Positions 1-7,080 of a stretch of 10,000 bases of DNA are shown here, piece after piece. Each line of letters begins with the position of its first letter. Positions within the stretch are counted from its first letter, which is position 1. The translations under genes were made by a program, and so were the position numbers. A model generated the notes under the pieces. The model ran no database searches. It had not been told where the DNA came from and worked only from the letters and a program-made list of their open reading frames with translations. Location of the stretch: contig NZ_JAIWOI010000087.1 of NCBI RefSeq assembly GCF_020217005.1, positions 1-10,000 on the forward strand, read 5' to 3'. Origin of the DNA: Rheinheimera sp. Its GTDB lineage: Bacteria > Pseudomonadota > Gammaproteobacteria > Enterobacterales > Alteromonadaceae.

Positions 1-113
1 GAAGCCGCCACAACCAGTGCTTCGTAAAAAATAAAAAAACATCCAGGAACACAAAAACAAAAAACAGACTGACCGGAACGCCGGAAGTTATTAAAAAACT
101 TTCGGAGACTATG

Positions 114-1385
114 ATGTCAGCTCAATACACTCAATATTACGGTTTACACAGTAAAGCCAGAACCAGCCCAACCCGTTTCTACAAAGCCTTTCAACTGGCC
201 AGCCTTACCGCAGCTTTGTTGGTCAGCTTACCCAGTCAGGCCGGTTTCCCGAGCATTTACGGCAAAATTAATGTCAGTGCCCAGCAGTACAATTTCGAAA
301 AGCTAAATTTCGCTCAAACCACGCCAGCCACTACTCCGGTCAGCTATCTGCATACTGGAGCGACCAGCCTGGCTGATGAACTGGACAACACCTCTGTCGA
401 AAGCAACGCATCGCGTTTTGGGATTCGTGGTGATTTAGACGTGTCTGCCGATCTGAAAATCATCTATCTGGTGGAATACGGCATAGACGTCGACAACGGT
501 ACCAACAGTAATAGCCGTGAGCTGACCCAACGTAATATCTACGCAGGTTTGCAAGGAAAATGGGGGACCTTACTTATCGGCAAAAACGATACTCCGCTGA
601 AAACCCTGCAAACCAATACGGTCATACGCGGCGACATCGATAGATTTAACGACGCAGCGCTAGCCGATATCGGCAGTTATCTGGTTGGTGAAAACCGCGC
701 TGATAACGTCATTCAATACAACTCAGCTATTTTCCTTGAAGGTTTCGAATTCAGTTTTGCCGCTATTCAAAGCGAAGAAACAGGCATAGCAGTCAACGCC
801 AACAATCCACAGGATGACAGTGATTTAGCCAGCGGTTATTCCAGCGCTTTAACTTACGGTAAATCCAAATGGTTTGTTGGTGTTGCCATCGACAGCAACG
901 TGGCGACCACTGATGCAGTCCGGGTGTTAGGCGAAGTATCTGTTGGCCCGGTGAAATTAGGGGCTATTTACCAAACCGCTGAAGCCCATAAAGACACAGA
1001 CCGTATTGGTCCTTTCTCGACTTTTGTTGGCTCCCCGGTCTCCACTGCAGGTGCACAAAATGGCCTGAACCCTATCAGCGAATGGGACGGTGCTTCAGGC
1101 AATGCCTTTATTGAACAGGATGGTTATGTGCTGAACGCGGCATGGAAAGTCGCAGGCCCATGGACAGCCAAAGCTCAATACGGCAGCTCAACCTCAACAC
1201 CAGCCAACAGCAGCTACGGCGATGTGGATCTGACGGCTCTGGCCCTGGGTGTGGATTACAAATTAAGTGACGCCGCACGGCTTTACAGCTACTACGCCCA
1301 GTTAGAAACCGAAGGTGACAGAGCCATTGGCACGGTAAAACCTAAAGACAGCACTTTGGCTGTTGGTCTGGATTTTAGATTCTAA
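114..1385 (+). CDS. Outer-membrane porin of the sulfate-uptake cluster
   Basis: This is a Gram-negative trimeric-type porin, a beta-barrel channel for small solutes. The N-terminus has a signal peptide with an unusually long polar n-region (about 27 residues), a hydrophobic stretch LASLTAALLVSL and a likely cleavage after SQA, near residue 43. The mature part starts with a porin-like first strand (IYGKINVSAQQ), then shows SRFGIRGDLDVSADLK and the NIYAGLQGKWGTLLIGKNDTP segment typical of general porins. It ends in a beta-strand with a terminal Phe (VGLDFRF), the signal for outer-membrane assembly. Length (423 residues) is normal. Two adjacent ATGs occur at 111 and 114; the GGAG at 104-107 sits 6 nt from the second, so 114 is preferred. 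Only 24 nt separate it from sbp, so the two are probably co-transcribed and the porin may serve sulfate or organosulfur entry; that role is inference. Bases 1-110 hold no gene and no convincing promoter. Confidence 0.88.
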   Translation: MSAQYTQYYGLHSKARTSPTRFYKAFQLASLTAALLVSLPSQAGFPSIYGKINVSAQQYNFEKLNFAQTTPATTPVSYLHTGATSLADELDNTSVESNASRFGIRGDLDVSADLKIIYLVEYGIDVDNGTNSNSRELTQRNIYAGLQGKWGTLLIGKNDTPLKTLQTNTVIRGDIDRFNDAALADIGSYLVGENRADNVIQYNSAIFLEGFEFSFAAIQSEETGIAVNANNPQDDSDLASGYSSALTYGKSKWFVGVAIDSNVATTDAVRVLGEVSVGPVKLGAIYQTAEAHKDTDRIGPFSTFVGSPVSTAGAQNGLNPISEWDGASGNAFIEQDGYVLNAAWKVAGPWTAKAQYGSSTSTPANSSYGDVDLTALALGVDYKLSDAARLYSYYAQLETEGDRAIGTVKPKDSTLAVGLDFRF

Positions 1386-1398
1386 ACCCTATTTAAAC

Positions 1399-1404
1399 AG
1401 GAAC
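1399..1404 (+). promoter_or_regulatory. Ribosome binding site of sbp
   Basis: CAGGAA lies 5 nt before the ATG at 1410, within the 24-nt gap after the porin stop codon. It fixes the sbp start, which leads straight into a good signal peptide. Confidence 0.6.
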
Positions 1405-1409
1405 ATTCT

Positions 1410-2405
1410 ATGCAAAGCATCAAAAGTAAATTAGTACTGGCCGCAACAGTACTGACCTTAAGTTCAGGCTTAATGGCCAAAGATATTACCTTACTGAATG
1501 TGTCGTACGACCCGACCCGTGAGCTGTACCGGGATTACAACAAAGCCTTCTCGGCTTACTGGCAGCAAAAAACCGGTGATACTGTCAAAATTGAACAATC
1601 GCACGGTGGTTCAGGCAGCCAGTCCCGTTCTGTGATTGATGGCTTAAGAGCAGATGTAGTGACCTTAGCTTTGTCCGGCGACATAGACCCGCTGGCGAAA
1701 ATTGGTAAGTTACTGCCAGAAAATTGGGAAAGCCGCTTAGCTGACAGCAGCGCGCCTTACACCTCCACTATTGTGTTTCTGGTGCGCAAAGGTAATCCAA
1801 AAAATATTAAAGACTGGGACGATTTGGTCAAAGAAGGGGTGGAAGTCATCACGCCGAATCCAAAAACCTCAGGCGGCGCCCGCTGGAACTATTTAGCAGC
1901 CTGGGCTTATGCCGAACAGAAATACGGCTCCGATGACGCCGCCAAAGACTTCGTTGGCAAGCTGTTTAAAAACGTGCCTGTACTGGACTCAGGCGCCCGT
2001 GGTTCAACCACCACGTTTGTGCAGCGTGGTATAGGGGATGTGTTATTGGCCTGGGAAAACGAAGCCTTTTTGGCAGTGAATGAATTAGGCAAAGACAAGA
2101 TTGAAATCGTCGTGCCGTCTTTGTCTATTCTGGCTGAACCTTCTGTCGCAGTAGTGGATAAAAACACTGAAGCCAAAGGCACCACCGAAGTAGCTACAGC
2201 CTACCTGCAGTATCTGTACAGCAAAGAAGGTCAGCAACTGGCAGCCAAACATTACTACAGACCTCGCGACAAAGCAGTGGCAGCAGAGTACAGCAAACAA
2301 TTCCCACAACTGAAGCTGGTGACTATTGCCGACTTTGGTGGCTGGCAAAAAGCCCAACCAGAACACTTTGGTGATGGCGGCATCTTTGACCAGATTTATA
2401 ACTAG
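1410..2405 (+). CDS. sbp: Periplasmic sulfate-binding protein
   Basis: This is the solute receptor of the sulfate/thiosulfate ABC importer; it binds the anion in the periplasm and delivers it to CysT-CysW. Residues 1-23 form a signal peptide ending LMA, with mature protein starting [17 protein letters not shown], the typical N-terminus of Sbp/CysP. Both family signatures are present: [11 protein letters not shown] (54-64) with the following HGGSGSQ, and NPKTSGGAR (150-158). Length (331 residues) matches E. coli Sbp (329). Sbp and CysP paralogues are hard to separate by eye; the symbol sbp is preferred from overall resemblance, and sulfate specificity over thiosulfate is not proven. It is the second gene after the porin and is followed by a strong intrinsic terminator before cysT, so its message probably exceeds that of the permease genes. 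Confidence 0.95.
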   Translation: MQSIKSKLVLAATVLTLSSGLMAKDITLLNVSYDPTRELYRDYNKAFSAYWQQKTGDTVKIEQSHGGSGSQSRSVIDGLRADVVTLALSGDIDPLAKIGKLLPENWESRLADSSAPYTSTIVFLVRKGNPKNIKDWDDLVKEGVEVITPNPKTSGGARWNYLAAWAYAEQKYGSDDAAKDFVGKLFKNVPVLDSGARGSTTTFVQRGIGDVLLAWENEAFLAVNELGKDKIEIVVPSLSILAEPSVAVVDKNTEAKGTTEVATAYLQYLYSKEGQQLAAKHYYRPRDKAVAAEYSKQFPQLKLVTIADFGGWQKAQPEHFGDGGIFDQIYN

Positions 2406-2420
2406 CCAACACAACAAACA

Positions 2421-2451
2421 AAAAAGCGACAGTATGCAGCTGTCGCTTTTT
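2421..2451 (+). terminator. Intrinsic terminator after sbp
   Basis: A perfect 12-bp stem pairs 2421-2432 (AAAAAGCGACAG) with 2440-2451 (CTGTCGCTTTTT) around a 7-nt loop. The right arm ends in five Ts. It lies 15 nt after the sbp stop codon and 158 nt before cysT. The run of As before the stem could also let it work on the minus strand, but no minus-strand gene reads into it. It probably limits read-through from porin-sbp into cysT-cysW. Confidence 0.85.
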
Positions 2452-2474
2452 GTCATATTCCCAGAAGTAAGCAG

Positions 2475-2567
2475 AGCTGCAGCGCGGCATTGTAGGGGCA
2501 GGGTTTATCCCTGCCCGCCTGGCGTCAGAATCAAGGCGCCATAGGCACAATGCCGACAAAGCTGCAG
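2475..2567. repeat. REP-like palindromic element between sbp and cysT
   Basis: The stretch folds as a nested palindrome. The outer arms are 2477-2493 and 2547-2567, which share CTGCAG and CGGCATTGT in inverted orientation with a few unpaired bases. Inside are a GC-rich hairpin, GGGCAGGG (2496-2503) with CCCTGCCC (2509-2516) around TTTAT, and a smaller TGGCG/CGCCA stem (2520-2524 with 2537-2541). Elements with this GGGGCAGGGTTTATCCCTGCCC-like core are dispersed in many gammaproteobacterial intergenic regions, from memory. No second full copy exists in this window. Confidence 0.7.
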
Positions 2568-2592
2568 TTTTATCTACAAAAGGGATAACCAC

Positions 2593-2600
2593 AAAGGAGG
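2593..2600 (+). promoter_or_regulatory. Strong ribosome binding site of cysT
   Basis: AAAGGAGG is a near-perfect anti-Shine-Dalgarno match, 9 nt before a GTG codon at 2610. It decides the non-ATG start of cysT, since no ATG in frame is suitably placed. The strong site may compensate for reduced transcription past the upstream terminator. Confidence 0.75.
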
Positions 2601-2609
2601 ATCCTTGCA

Positions 2610-3452
2610 GTGACCAAATCATCCTGGCTAAAACCCAGCGTATTACCCGGCTTTGGCTTATCCCTGGGCTTTGCCACCTTTTATTTGAGCCTGATAGTGC
2701 TACTACCTTTAGCCGCTTTATTGGGCCATAGCCTGACGTTAAGTTGGGCTGAATTCTGCAAAGTAGTAGCCAGCGACAGAGCTATCGCCAGTTATCAGCT
2801 GACTTTTGGCGCCTCTTTTGTGGCCGCTGCTGTCAATCTGGTGTTTGGTCTGATAGTGGCCTGGGTGTTAGTACGCTACAACTTTTTTGGTAAAAAGCTG
2901 ATTGATGCCTTAGTCGACTTGCCCTTTGCTTTACCTACAGCTGTAGCAGGCATTGCCCTGACAGCTATTTATGCCCCCAATGGCTGGATAGGTCAGCACT
3001 TAAACGCTTTGGGCATTAAAGCCGCGTACAGTCCATTAGGTGTGACTTTAGCGCTGATTTTTATTGGCCTGCCTTTTGTCGTGCGCACAGTGCAGCCTGT
3101 ACTGGAAGACTTAGAAAAAGAAATTGAGGAAGCTGCCGCCAGTTTAGGCGCCAACCGCTTACAAACATTCTGCCGTATTTTATTCCCTGCCCTGCTGCCG
3201 TCATTGTTAACAGGTTTTGCGCTGGCATTTGCCCGTGCTGTAGGTGAATACGGTTCTGTGGTCTTTATCAGCGGCAATATGCCAATGAAAACTGAAATTA
3301 CGCCGCTACTGATCATGACCCGCTTAGAGCAATTTGATTATGCCGGTGCTGCAGCTCTGGGCTCAGTGATGTTATTGATTTCTTTTATTTTATTATTGCT
3401 TATTAACCTGCTTCAACACTGGAGCAATCACAGACATGGAGCTAAAGCATGA
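2610..3452 (+). CDS. cysT: Sulfate ABC transporter permease CysT (CysU)
   Basis: One of the two inner-membrane permease subunits of the sulfate/thiosulfate importer. It starts at GTG and quickly reaches [11 protein letters not shown], as in E. coli CysU (277 residues; here 280). Several hydrophobic membrane segments are visible, with [12 protein letters not shown] at 103-114 and [21 protein letters not shown] leading into the EAA coupling loop ([21 protein letters not shown], 173-193) that contacts the CysA ATPase. [12 protein letters not shown] (212-223) is the conserved segment following the loop. Its stop codon overlaps the cysW start (ATGA at 3449-3452), so the two subunits are probably translationally coupled in equal amounts. 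It follows sbp after a 204-nt gap with a terminator and a REP-like element. Confidence 0.95.
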   Translation: MTKSSWLKPSVLPGFGLSLGFATFYLSLIVLLPLAALLGHSLTLSWAEFCKVVASDRAIASYQLTFGASFVAAAVNLVFGLIVAWVLVRYNFFGKKLIDALVDLPFALPTAVAGIALTAIYAPNGWIGQHLNALGIKAAYSPLGVTLALIFIGLPFVVRTVQPVLEDLEKEIEEAAASLGANRLQTFCRILFPALLPSLLTGFALAFARAVGEYGSVVFISGNMPMKTEITPLLIMTRLEQFDYAGAAALGSVMLLISFILLLLINLLQHWSNHRHGAKA

Positions 3453-4333
3453 GCAGCATCCCACTCGTTTCCCCTCATCCGGCCGCTGCAGCTTTACGTA
3501 CAGCCACCACTGAGCCTCTATGGGTCCGTTTGCTGCTGACCTGCATAGCGCTGTTATTTCTGGCTTTGTTTTTGGTGCTGCCGCTTTTTATTGTGTTTAG
3601 CGAAGCTTTTGCCCGGGGTGCTGAACTGTACTGGGCGTCCATCAGCGAACCTGCTGCTTTACATGCGATTAAACTCACGCTGATAGCAGCAGCTATTGCC
3701 GTGCCCTGCAATGTGGTTTTTGGTTTGGCGGCCAGTTGGGCTATCGCCAAATTTCAGTTTAAAGGCCGGCAGCTGCTGATCACCTTAATAGACCTGCCAA
3801 TAGCCGTCTCGCCTGTGATTGTAGGTTTAAGTCTGATGCTGATTTTTGGCGCAAGGGGTTATTTAGGTGACTGGCTGATGGATCATGAGGTGCGCATTAT
3901 GTTTGCTGTGCCTGGCATAGTGCTGGCGACTATTTTTATCACCTTTCCTTTTGTCGCCCGTGAGCTGATTCCATTGATGCAGGAGCAAGGCCGTGAGCAG
4001 GAAGAAGCCGCTTTAACTTTAGGAGCAAATGGCTGGCAAACCTTTTTCCGTGTCACTTTACCTTCAGTGAAATGGGCTTTGTTGTACGGCGTGATTTTAG
4101 CCAACGCCCGCGCTATAGGGGAGTTTGGAGCTGTCAGTGTGGTTTCTGGGAAAATTCGCGAGCAGACCAATACTATGCCGCTGCATATTGAAATTTTGTA
4201 CAACGAATATCAGTTTGCCGCCGCTTTTGCAGTATCGTCTTTATTAGCTTTATTGGCTTTAGTCACCCTATTGCTGAAATCTCTGCTTGAATACAAAGCG
4301 GCCAAAGATTTGGCCCAGGGCCGCTCGCACTAA
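3449..4333 (+). CDS. cysW: Sulfate ABC transporter permease CysW
   Basis: Second inner-membrane permease subunit, pairing with CysT and docking on CysA. It is 294 residues, close to the family length. A polar N-terminus of about 25 residues precedes the first membrane segment ([20 protein letters not shown]). [20 protein letters not shown] (115-134) and [21 protein letters not shown] (164-184) are typical of CysW. The EAA loop is [21 protein letters not shown] (185-205), followed by [25 protein letters not shown], which is characteristic of CysW rather than CysT. The start overlaps the cysT stop by 4 nt, with GGAG at 3438-3441 as ribosome site inside cysT. In E. coli cysA follows cysW directly; here the cluster stops and the next gene is convergent. 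Confidence 0.95.
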   Translation: MSSIPLVSPHPAAAALRTATTEPLWVRLLLTCIALLFLALFLVLPLFIVFSEAFARGAELYWASISEPAALHAIKLTLIAAAIAVPCNVVFGLAASWAIAKFQFKGRQLLITLIDLPIAVSPVIVGLSLMLIFGARGYLGDWLMDHEVRIMFAVPGIVLATIFITFPFVARELIPLMQEQGREQEEAALTLGANGWQTFFRVTLPSVKWALLYGVILANARAIGEFGAVSVVSGKIREQTNTMPLHIEILYNEYQFAAAFAVSSLLALLALVTLLLKSLLEYKAAKDLAQGRSH

Positions 4334-4347
4334 CCTCTACTCAGCCT

Positions 4348-4372
4348 GCTAGCTGCGGATTTCGCAGCTAGC
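4348..4372. other. Hairpin between convergent cysW and symporter genes
   Basis: A 10-bp perfect stem, GCTAGCTGCG (4348-4357) with CGCAGCTAGC (4363-4372), flanks the loop GATTT. It overlaps the last eight codons of the minus-strand symporter gene, including its TAG stop. Neither strand has a T-run after the stem, so it is not a standard intrinsic terminator. It could still stabilise or separate the two converging transcripts. Confidence 0.4.
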
Positions 4373-5638
4373 TGGGGTATCTGCCAGAGTTTTTGCAAAA
4401 ACGCTGTCGTCTTCCAGCTTGTTCTGAGCTACAGCTCCTATCAGCAAGCCTTCCTGTTCAGCCACTACTAAAGCCACCATGGTATCGCCAGTGACATTAG
4501 TGGTGGTGCGGGCCATATCAACAATACGGTCAATCGCAGCAATAAAGGCGATACCTTCCAGCGGTAAACCCACCACAGATAAAGTCACGGTCAGCATCAC
4601 CAGCGCAGTGCCTGGTACACCAGCTGTGCCTAATGACGCCAATGTCGCTGTGCCAACAATCAGCAGATAATCAATCAGCTGCAGTTCAATGCCATACAGG
4701 TTGGCAATAAAGATAGCGGCAACCGCCGGATAAATACCTCCACAACCATCCATATTTATGGTGGAGCCCAAAGGTAAGACAAAACCAGCATAGTCTTTGG
4801 ACACTTTCAGATCTTCAGTCACTGCTTTGTAACTGGCCGGTAACGAGGCATAACTGGAACAGGTGCTAAAAGCGACCAGTTGCACAGGGAAGACGGCTTT
4901 AAAGTAGTCAGTCACTTTCATTGCACTGAAAAAATGCACAAAACCACCATAGGTCAGGCTGATATGCAGCAAACAGCCAACATAAATAGCCAGAATAAAT
5001 TTGCCCAAAGGCAGCAGCATTTCCAGACCATAAGTACCAACCACCCAGGCGATCAAGCCAAATACCCCGACAGGAGTAAACAGCAATACCAGACGGGTCA
5101 CTTCAAACATCATGTCGGCGCCAGAGCGCACCACAGCAAGCATAGCTGCGCCTTTTTCGCCTATATTGCGCAGCGCCAGTCCCAACAGAATGGCAAACAA
5201 CATCACGGGTAATACCTGGCCCTGCGCCATAGCTGCTATTGGGTTGGCTGGTATTAAGTCCACCAGCACCTGACTGACCGGAGGTATGACTTTTTCAGTT
5301 ACCTGGGCTGCCACTAAATTCTGGCCAGTTTCAAATTGAAATGCCGTACCTACACCAAGACCTATCAGACTGGCAATCAAGGCGGTCAGTAAAAATAGCC
5401 CCACAGTTTTACTGGCAATACGACCTAAGCCTTTGCCTTGCCCCAGTGAAGTAATACTTAAAATCAGACTAAAAAACACCAGTGGGATCACCAGCATTTT
5501 AATAGCATTGATATAGGCAGTTCCCAACGGCTTTAGCAGCAACGCATCAGTACCTAAGACTAAACCCGCAATCACGCCCAGTACCATGGCAACCACGACC
5601 TGTTGCCAGAGGGCAAATTTTAAATTGATGTTTTTCAT
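4349..5638 (-). CDS. Dicarboxylate/amino acid:cation symporter (SDF/DAACS family), unusual TM7 motif
   Basis: An inner-membrane secondary carrier of the glutamate transporter fold, driven by Na+ or H+. From the preferred ATG (5638) it has 429 residues. Family landmarks are present: a serine-rich HP1 tip STCSSYASLP (258-267), TM7 NMDGCGG (295-301), the HP2 tip GTAGVPG (337-343) and TM8 DMARTTTNVTGD (374-385). TM8 keeps the Asp, Arg and Asn that in GltPh contact substrate and sodium. TM7 differs: the usual NMDGT has Cys for Thr and continues GCGGIYPA, similar to NGCAGLYPA of cystine carriers (TcyP/YdjN). Substrate is therefore open: glutamate, aspartate, C4-dicarboxylate or cystine. A GTG at 5650 in frame is less likely as the start, since the only ribosome site (GTGGAA, 5645-5650) suits the ATG. 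It has its own promoter and converges on cysW across 15 nt. Confidence 0.9.
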   Translation of the reverse strand: MKNINLKFALWQQVVVAMVLGVIAGLVLGTDALLLKPLGTAYINAIKMLVIPLVFFSLILSITSLGQGKGLGRIASKTVGLFLLTALIASLIGLGVGTAFQFETGQNLVAAQVTEKVIPPVSQVLVDLIPANPIAAMAQGQVLPVMLFAILLGLALRNIGEKGAAMLAVVRSGADMMFEVTRLVLLFTPVGVFGLIAWVVGTYGLEMLLPLGKFILAIYVGCLLHISLTYGGFVHFFSAMKVTDYFKAVFPVQLVAFSTCSSYASLPASYKAVTEDLKVSKDYAGFVLPLGSTINMDGCGGIYPAVAAIFIANLYGIELQLIDYLLIVGTATLASLGTAGVPGTALVMLTVTLSVVGLPLEGIAFIAAIDRIVDMARTTTNVTGDTMVALVVAEQEGLLIGAVAQNKLEDDSVFAKTLADTPASCEIRS

Positions 5639-5664
5639 AAAAAATTCCACTGAAATAGCGGGGC

Positions 5665-5693
5665 AGTATAAGTGCTATACGGAGCCGGACCAA
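5665..5693 (-). promoter_or_regulatory. Sigma70-type promoter of the symporter gene
   Basis: Read on the minus strand, TTGGTC (5688-5693) is followed by a 17-nt spacer and TATACT (5665-5670). Transcription would start near 5658, giving a leader of about 20 nt that contains the ribosome site. Spacing and -10 fit the consensus well; the -35 matches four of six bases. Confidence 0.6.
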
Positions 5694-5784
5694 TTCAGTT
5701 CAGTTCTAAGCAAGAACCAAAAGAAGCAAGACTTCAGTTTTCTGTCGCCACACTATGATATTCAATTTTGGAATATAAATAATA

Positions 5785-5813
5785 TTTACACAAACATTTT
5801 GATCTAATAAATT
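5785..5813 (+). promoter_or_regulatory. Possible plus-strand promoter in the gene-free region
   Basis: TTTACA (5785-5790), a 17-nt spacer and TAAATT (5808-5813) resemble a sigma70 promoter (five and four of six matches). The surroundings are AT-rich, so chance occurrence is possible. No gene follows, but a strong terminator on the same strand lies about 370 nt downstream. Confidence 0.25.
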
Positions 5814-5881
5814 GAAGTTGTTGCCGCATCTCAGTGTCAGCGAGTTGCAGCAACTACTCTGGTTTGTATGGATGTGAAATT

Positions 5882-5913
5882 CGTAGAGTGCAGGATGCAC
5901 TATCCCCACTACG
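5882..5913. repeat. Two-part hairpin in the gene-free region
   Basis: AGTGCA (5887-5892) and TGCACT (5896-5901) form a perfect stem around GGA. CGTAG (5882-5886) and CTACG (5909-5913) extend it after an asymmetric bulge. It is REP-like in appearance, but no second copy is in the window. Apart from it and the possible promoter at 5785-5813, I see nothing definable between 5694 and 5975. Confidence 0.4.
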
Positions 5914-5975
5914 TTCTATTCCTTGTCCTGTTGTTTGCGGTCCGAAGTTTTTATCAACCTCAGTGACTGCCCCAA

Positions 5976-6185
5976 TATACCCAAGTAACGGCAAGATGTA
6001 GAATTCAGCGGGAGATAAAAACCCTTTAGGCAAGGCAGCTGTCGGAAGCTTTAGTGGATCTAAAGCGACGACAGTTAACGCGGCATAAAGGGCTTTTAGA
6101 CCCGCCATCAGGGAGTCGCCAGGCTGCCTTGCATTGCAAGCGCCCAGCGGCTCTGAAACTTACATCTTGCTGTCACTTGGGTATA
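5976..6185. mobile_element. MITE-like element with 25-bp terminal inverted repeats
   Basis: The ends are 25-bp inverted repeats, 5976-6000 and 6161-6185, matching at 23 of 25 positions; each begins TATACCCAAGT when read inwards. The 160-bp interior encodes no convincing protein but is rich in pairing: GCTTTAG/CTAAAGC (6048-6054 with 6060-6066) nested in CTGTCG/CGACAG (6039-6044 with 6069-6074), and GCAAGGCAGC/GCTGCCTTGC (6030-6039 with 6123-6132). CCCTTTA/TAAAGGG (6022-6028 with 6086-6092) would be an alternative pairing. No transposase is present, so mobilisation would have to be in trans. The TA at each outer end could be a target duplication of the IS630/Tc1 type, but this cannot be decided from one copy. 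Confidence 0.65.
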
Positions 6186-6217
6186 AAGCCCTGTCCGTTT
6201 TGGTCAGGGCTTTTTTT
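6185..6217 (+). terminator. Strong intrinsic terminator with no gene upstream
   Basis: AAAGCCCTG (6185-6193) pairs with CAGGGCTTT (6205-6213) around an 11-nt loop; the T-run covers 6211-6217. This is a textbook plus-strand terminator, yet no plus-strand gene precedes it within the 1.8 kb back to cysW. Its first base is the last base of the MITE-like element's right repeat. It insulates the lyase-family gene downstream. Confidence 0.8.
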
Positions 6218-6243
6218 ATTCAGTGCCGGAACTGGCCAGACGA

Positions 6244-6260
6244 AAAGCAGGATCTGCTTT
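6244..6260. promoter_or_regulatory. Inverted repeat upstream of the lyase-family gene, possible operator
   Basis: AAAGCAG (6244-6250) and CTGCTTT (6254-6260) form a perfect inverted repeat around GAT, 34 nt before the ATG at 6295. It could be an operator or a small leader hairpin. No convincing promoter boxes can be assigned between the terminator and the gene. Confidence 0.3.
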
Positions 6261-6294
6261 AGCATGGCTCCTGATATTGAACCGGAGATCAGCT

Positions 6295-7080
6295 ATGACA
6301 GCCTTTACCCAATCTTTTTTCGCTTTACACCAACAGCCAGAACCATTGTTGCTTATTACTATCTGGGACCCAGGCAGTGCCGTATTGGCCCAGCAGCAAG
6401 GTGCAAAAGCCATTGGCACCTCCAGCGCCGCTTTAGCCTGGTCTTTGGGTTATGCTGATGGTCAGCAGCTTCCAGTTGCCGAGTTGCTGGCAGCGGTACA
6501 ACGTATCCTGCGAGTGATTCAATTGCCTTTCACTGTGGATATAGAGCAAGGCTACAGTGATGAACCAACGCAAGTTGCAAAGCTGGTTTTGCAGTTGGCA
6601 GAGCTGGGGGTGGCAGGCATTAATATTGAAGATGGTACTGCAGATCCTGAACTTCTAGCGACAAAGATCCGCGCTTGCCGCATGCTGTTGGCCGGGCGGG
6701 AGTTGTTTATCAACGCCAGAACTGATGTTTATCTGGCACAACTGGCGACAGAAGCAGATGCTGTGACAGAGTGCATCAGACGGCTTGAGTTATACAAAGA
6801 GGCAGGAGCCGATGGTGCTTTTGTGCCTGGATTAACAGATTTAGCTGTGGCGAAGCAATTGAGCCTGCATTGCAGTTTGCCGCTGAACTTAATGGGCTGG
6901 TCAGAAAGCGCAACCTCTGCTGATTTAATGGCAGCGGGAGTGAAGCGCTTAAGTGCAGGCCCGGCGTTGTTTATACAAAGTTATCAGGCTTATCAGCAGG
7001 CAGTGATAAGCTTTTTGCAACCCACAGTTGCTTCAACGCCGGTGTTAAACTACTCAAAGCTAAATCAGCTGTTCAGCTAA
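6295..7080 (+). CDS. Isocitrate lyase/PEP mutase superfamily protein (oxaloacetate decarboxylase-like)
   Basis: A 261-residue TIM-barrel enzyme of the superfamily that breaks or forms C-C or C-P bonds in oxo-acids with Mg2+. Landmarks run in order: [20 protein letters not shown] (21-40), [13 protein letters not shown] (41-53), VDIEQGY (81-87), GINIEDG (108-114), [10 protein letters not shown] (138-147), [10 protein letters not shown] (171-180) and [10 protein letters not shown] (214-223). The acidic residues in VDIE and NIEDG are those expected to hold the metal. The KKCGH loop of true isocitrate lyase is absent, so it is a small family member of uncertain reaction: oxaloacetate decarboxylase, carboxyvinyl-carboxyphosphonate mutase-like, or other. 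Start: the ATG at 6295 has GGAG (6284-6287) 7 nt upstream. A GTG at 6223 in frame sits right behind a terminator with no ribosome site. The 3' end overlaps convergent cysA by 4 nt. Confidence 0.87.
   Translation: MTAFTQSFFALHQQPEPLLLITIWDPGSAVLAQQQGAKAIGTSSAALAWSLGYADGQQLPVAELLAAVQRILRVIQLPFTVDIEQGYSDEPTQVAKLVLQLAELGVAGINIEDGTADPELLATKIRACRMLLAGRELFINARTDVYLAQLATEADAVTECIRRLELYKEAGADGAFVPGLTDLAVAKQLSLHCSLPLNLMGWSESATSADLMAAGVKRLSAGPALFIQSYQAYQQAVISFLQPTVASTPVLNYSKLNQLFS

Noticed and set aside
2326..2544. 72-codon plus-strand frame spanning the sbp end, terminator and REP-like element
   Set aside because: It overlaps sbp in another frame and reads through structured noncoding DNA with no protein resemblance.
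2556..2567. ACAAAGCTGCAG shared between the sbp-cysT element and the repeat at the right edge
   Set aside because: The match stops after 12 nt on both sides, so common descent of the two elements cannot be claimed.
2323..2622. Minus-strand frames over the sbp-cysT gap
   Set aside because: Their translations are shadows of sbp and the palindromic DNA; no start signal or domain is seen.
4348..4372. Hairpin between cysW and the symporter as a bidirectional intrinsic terminator
   Set aside because: No T-run follows on either strand and it lies partly within coding sequence, so it is listed only as a hairpin.
5854..6108. 84-codon minus-strand open frame in the gene-free region
   Set aside because: It crosses the left end of the MITE-like element and its stems. 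The translation has no recognisable domain and no ribosome site was found, so it is treated as a chance frame.
6223..6294. Upstream GTG extension of the lyase-family gene
   Set aside because: It begins 6 nt after the terminator T-run, lacks a ribosome site, and adds residues outside the family's usual N-terminus; the ATG at 6295 has GGAG at good spacing.
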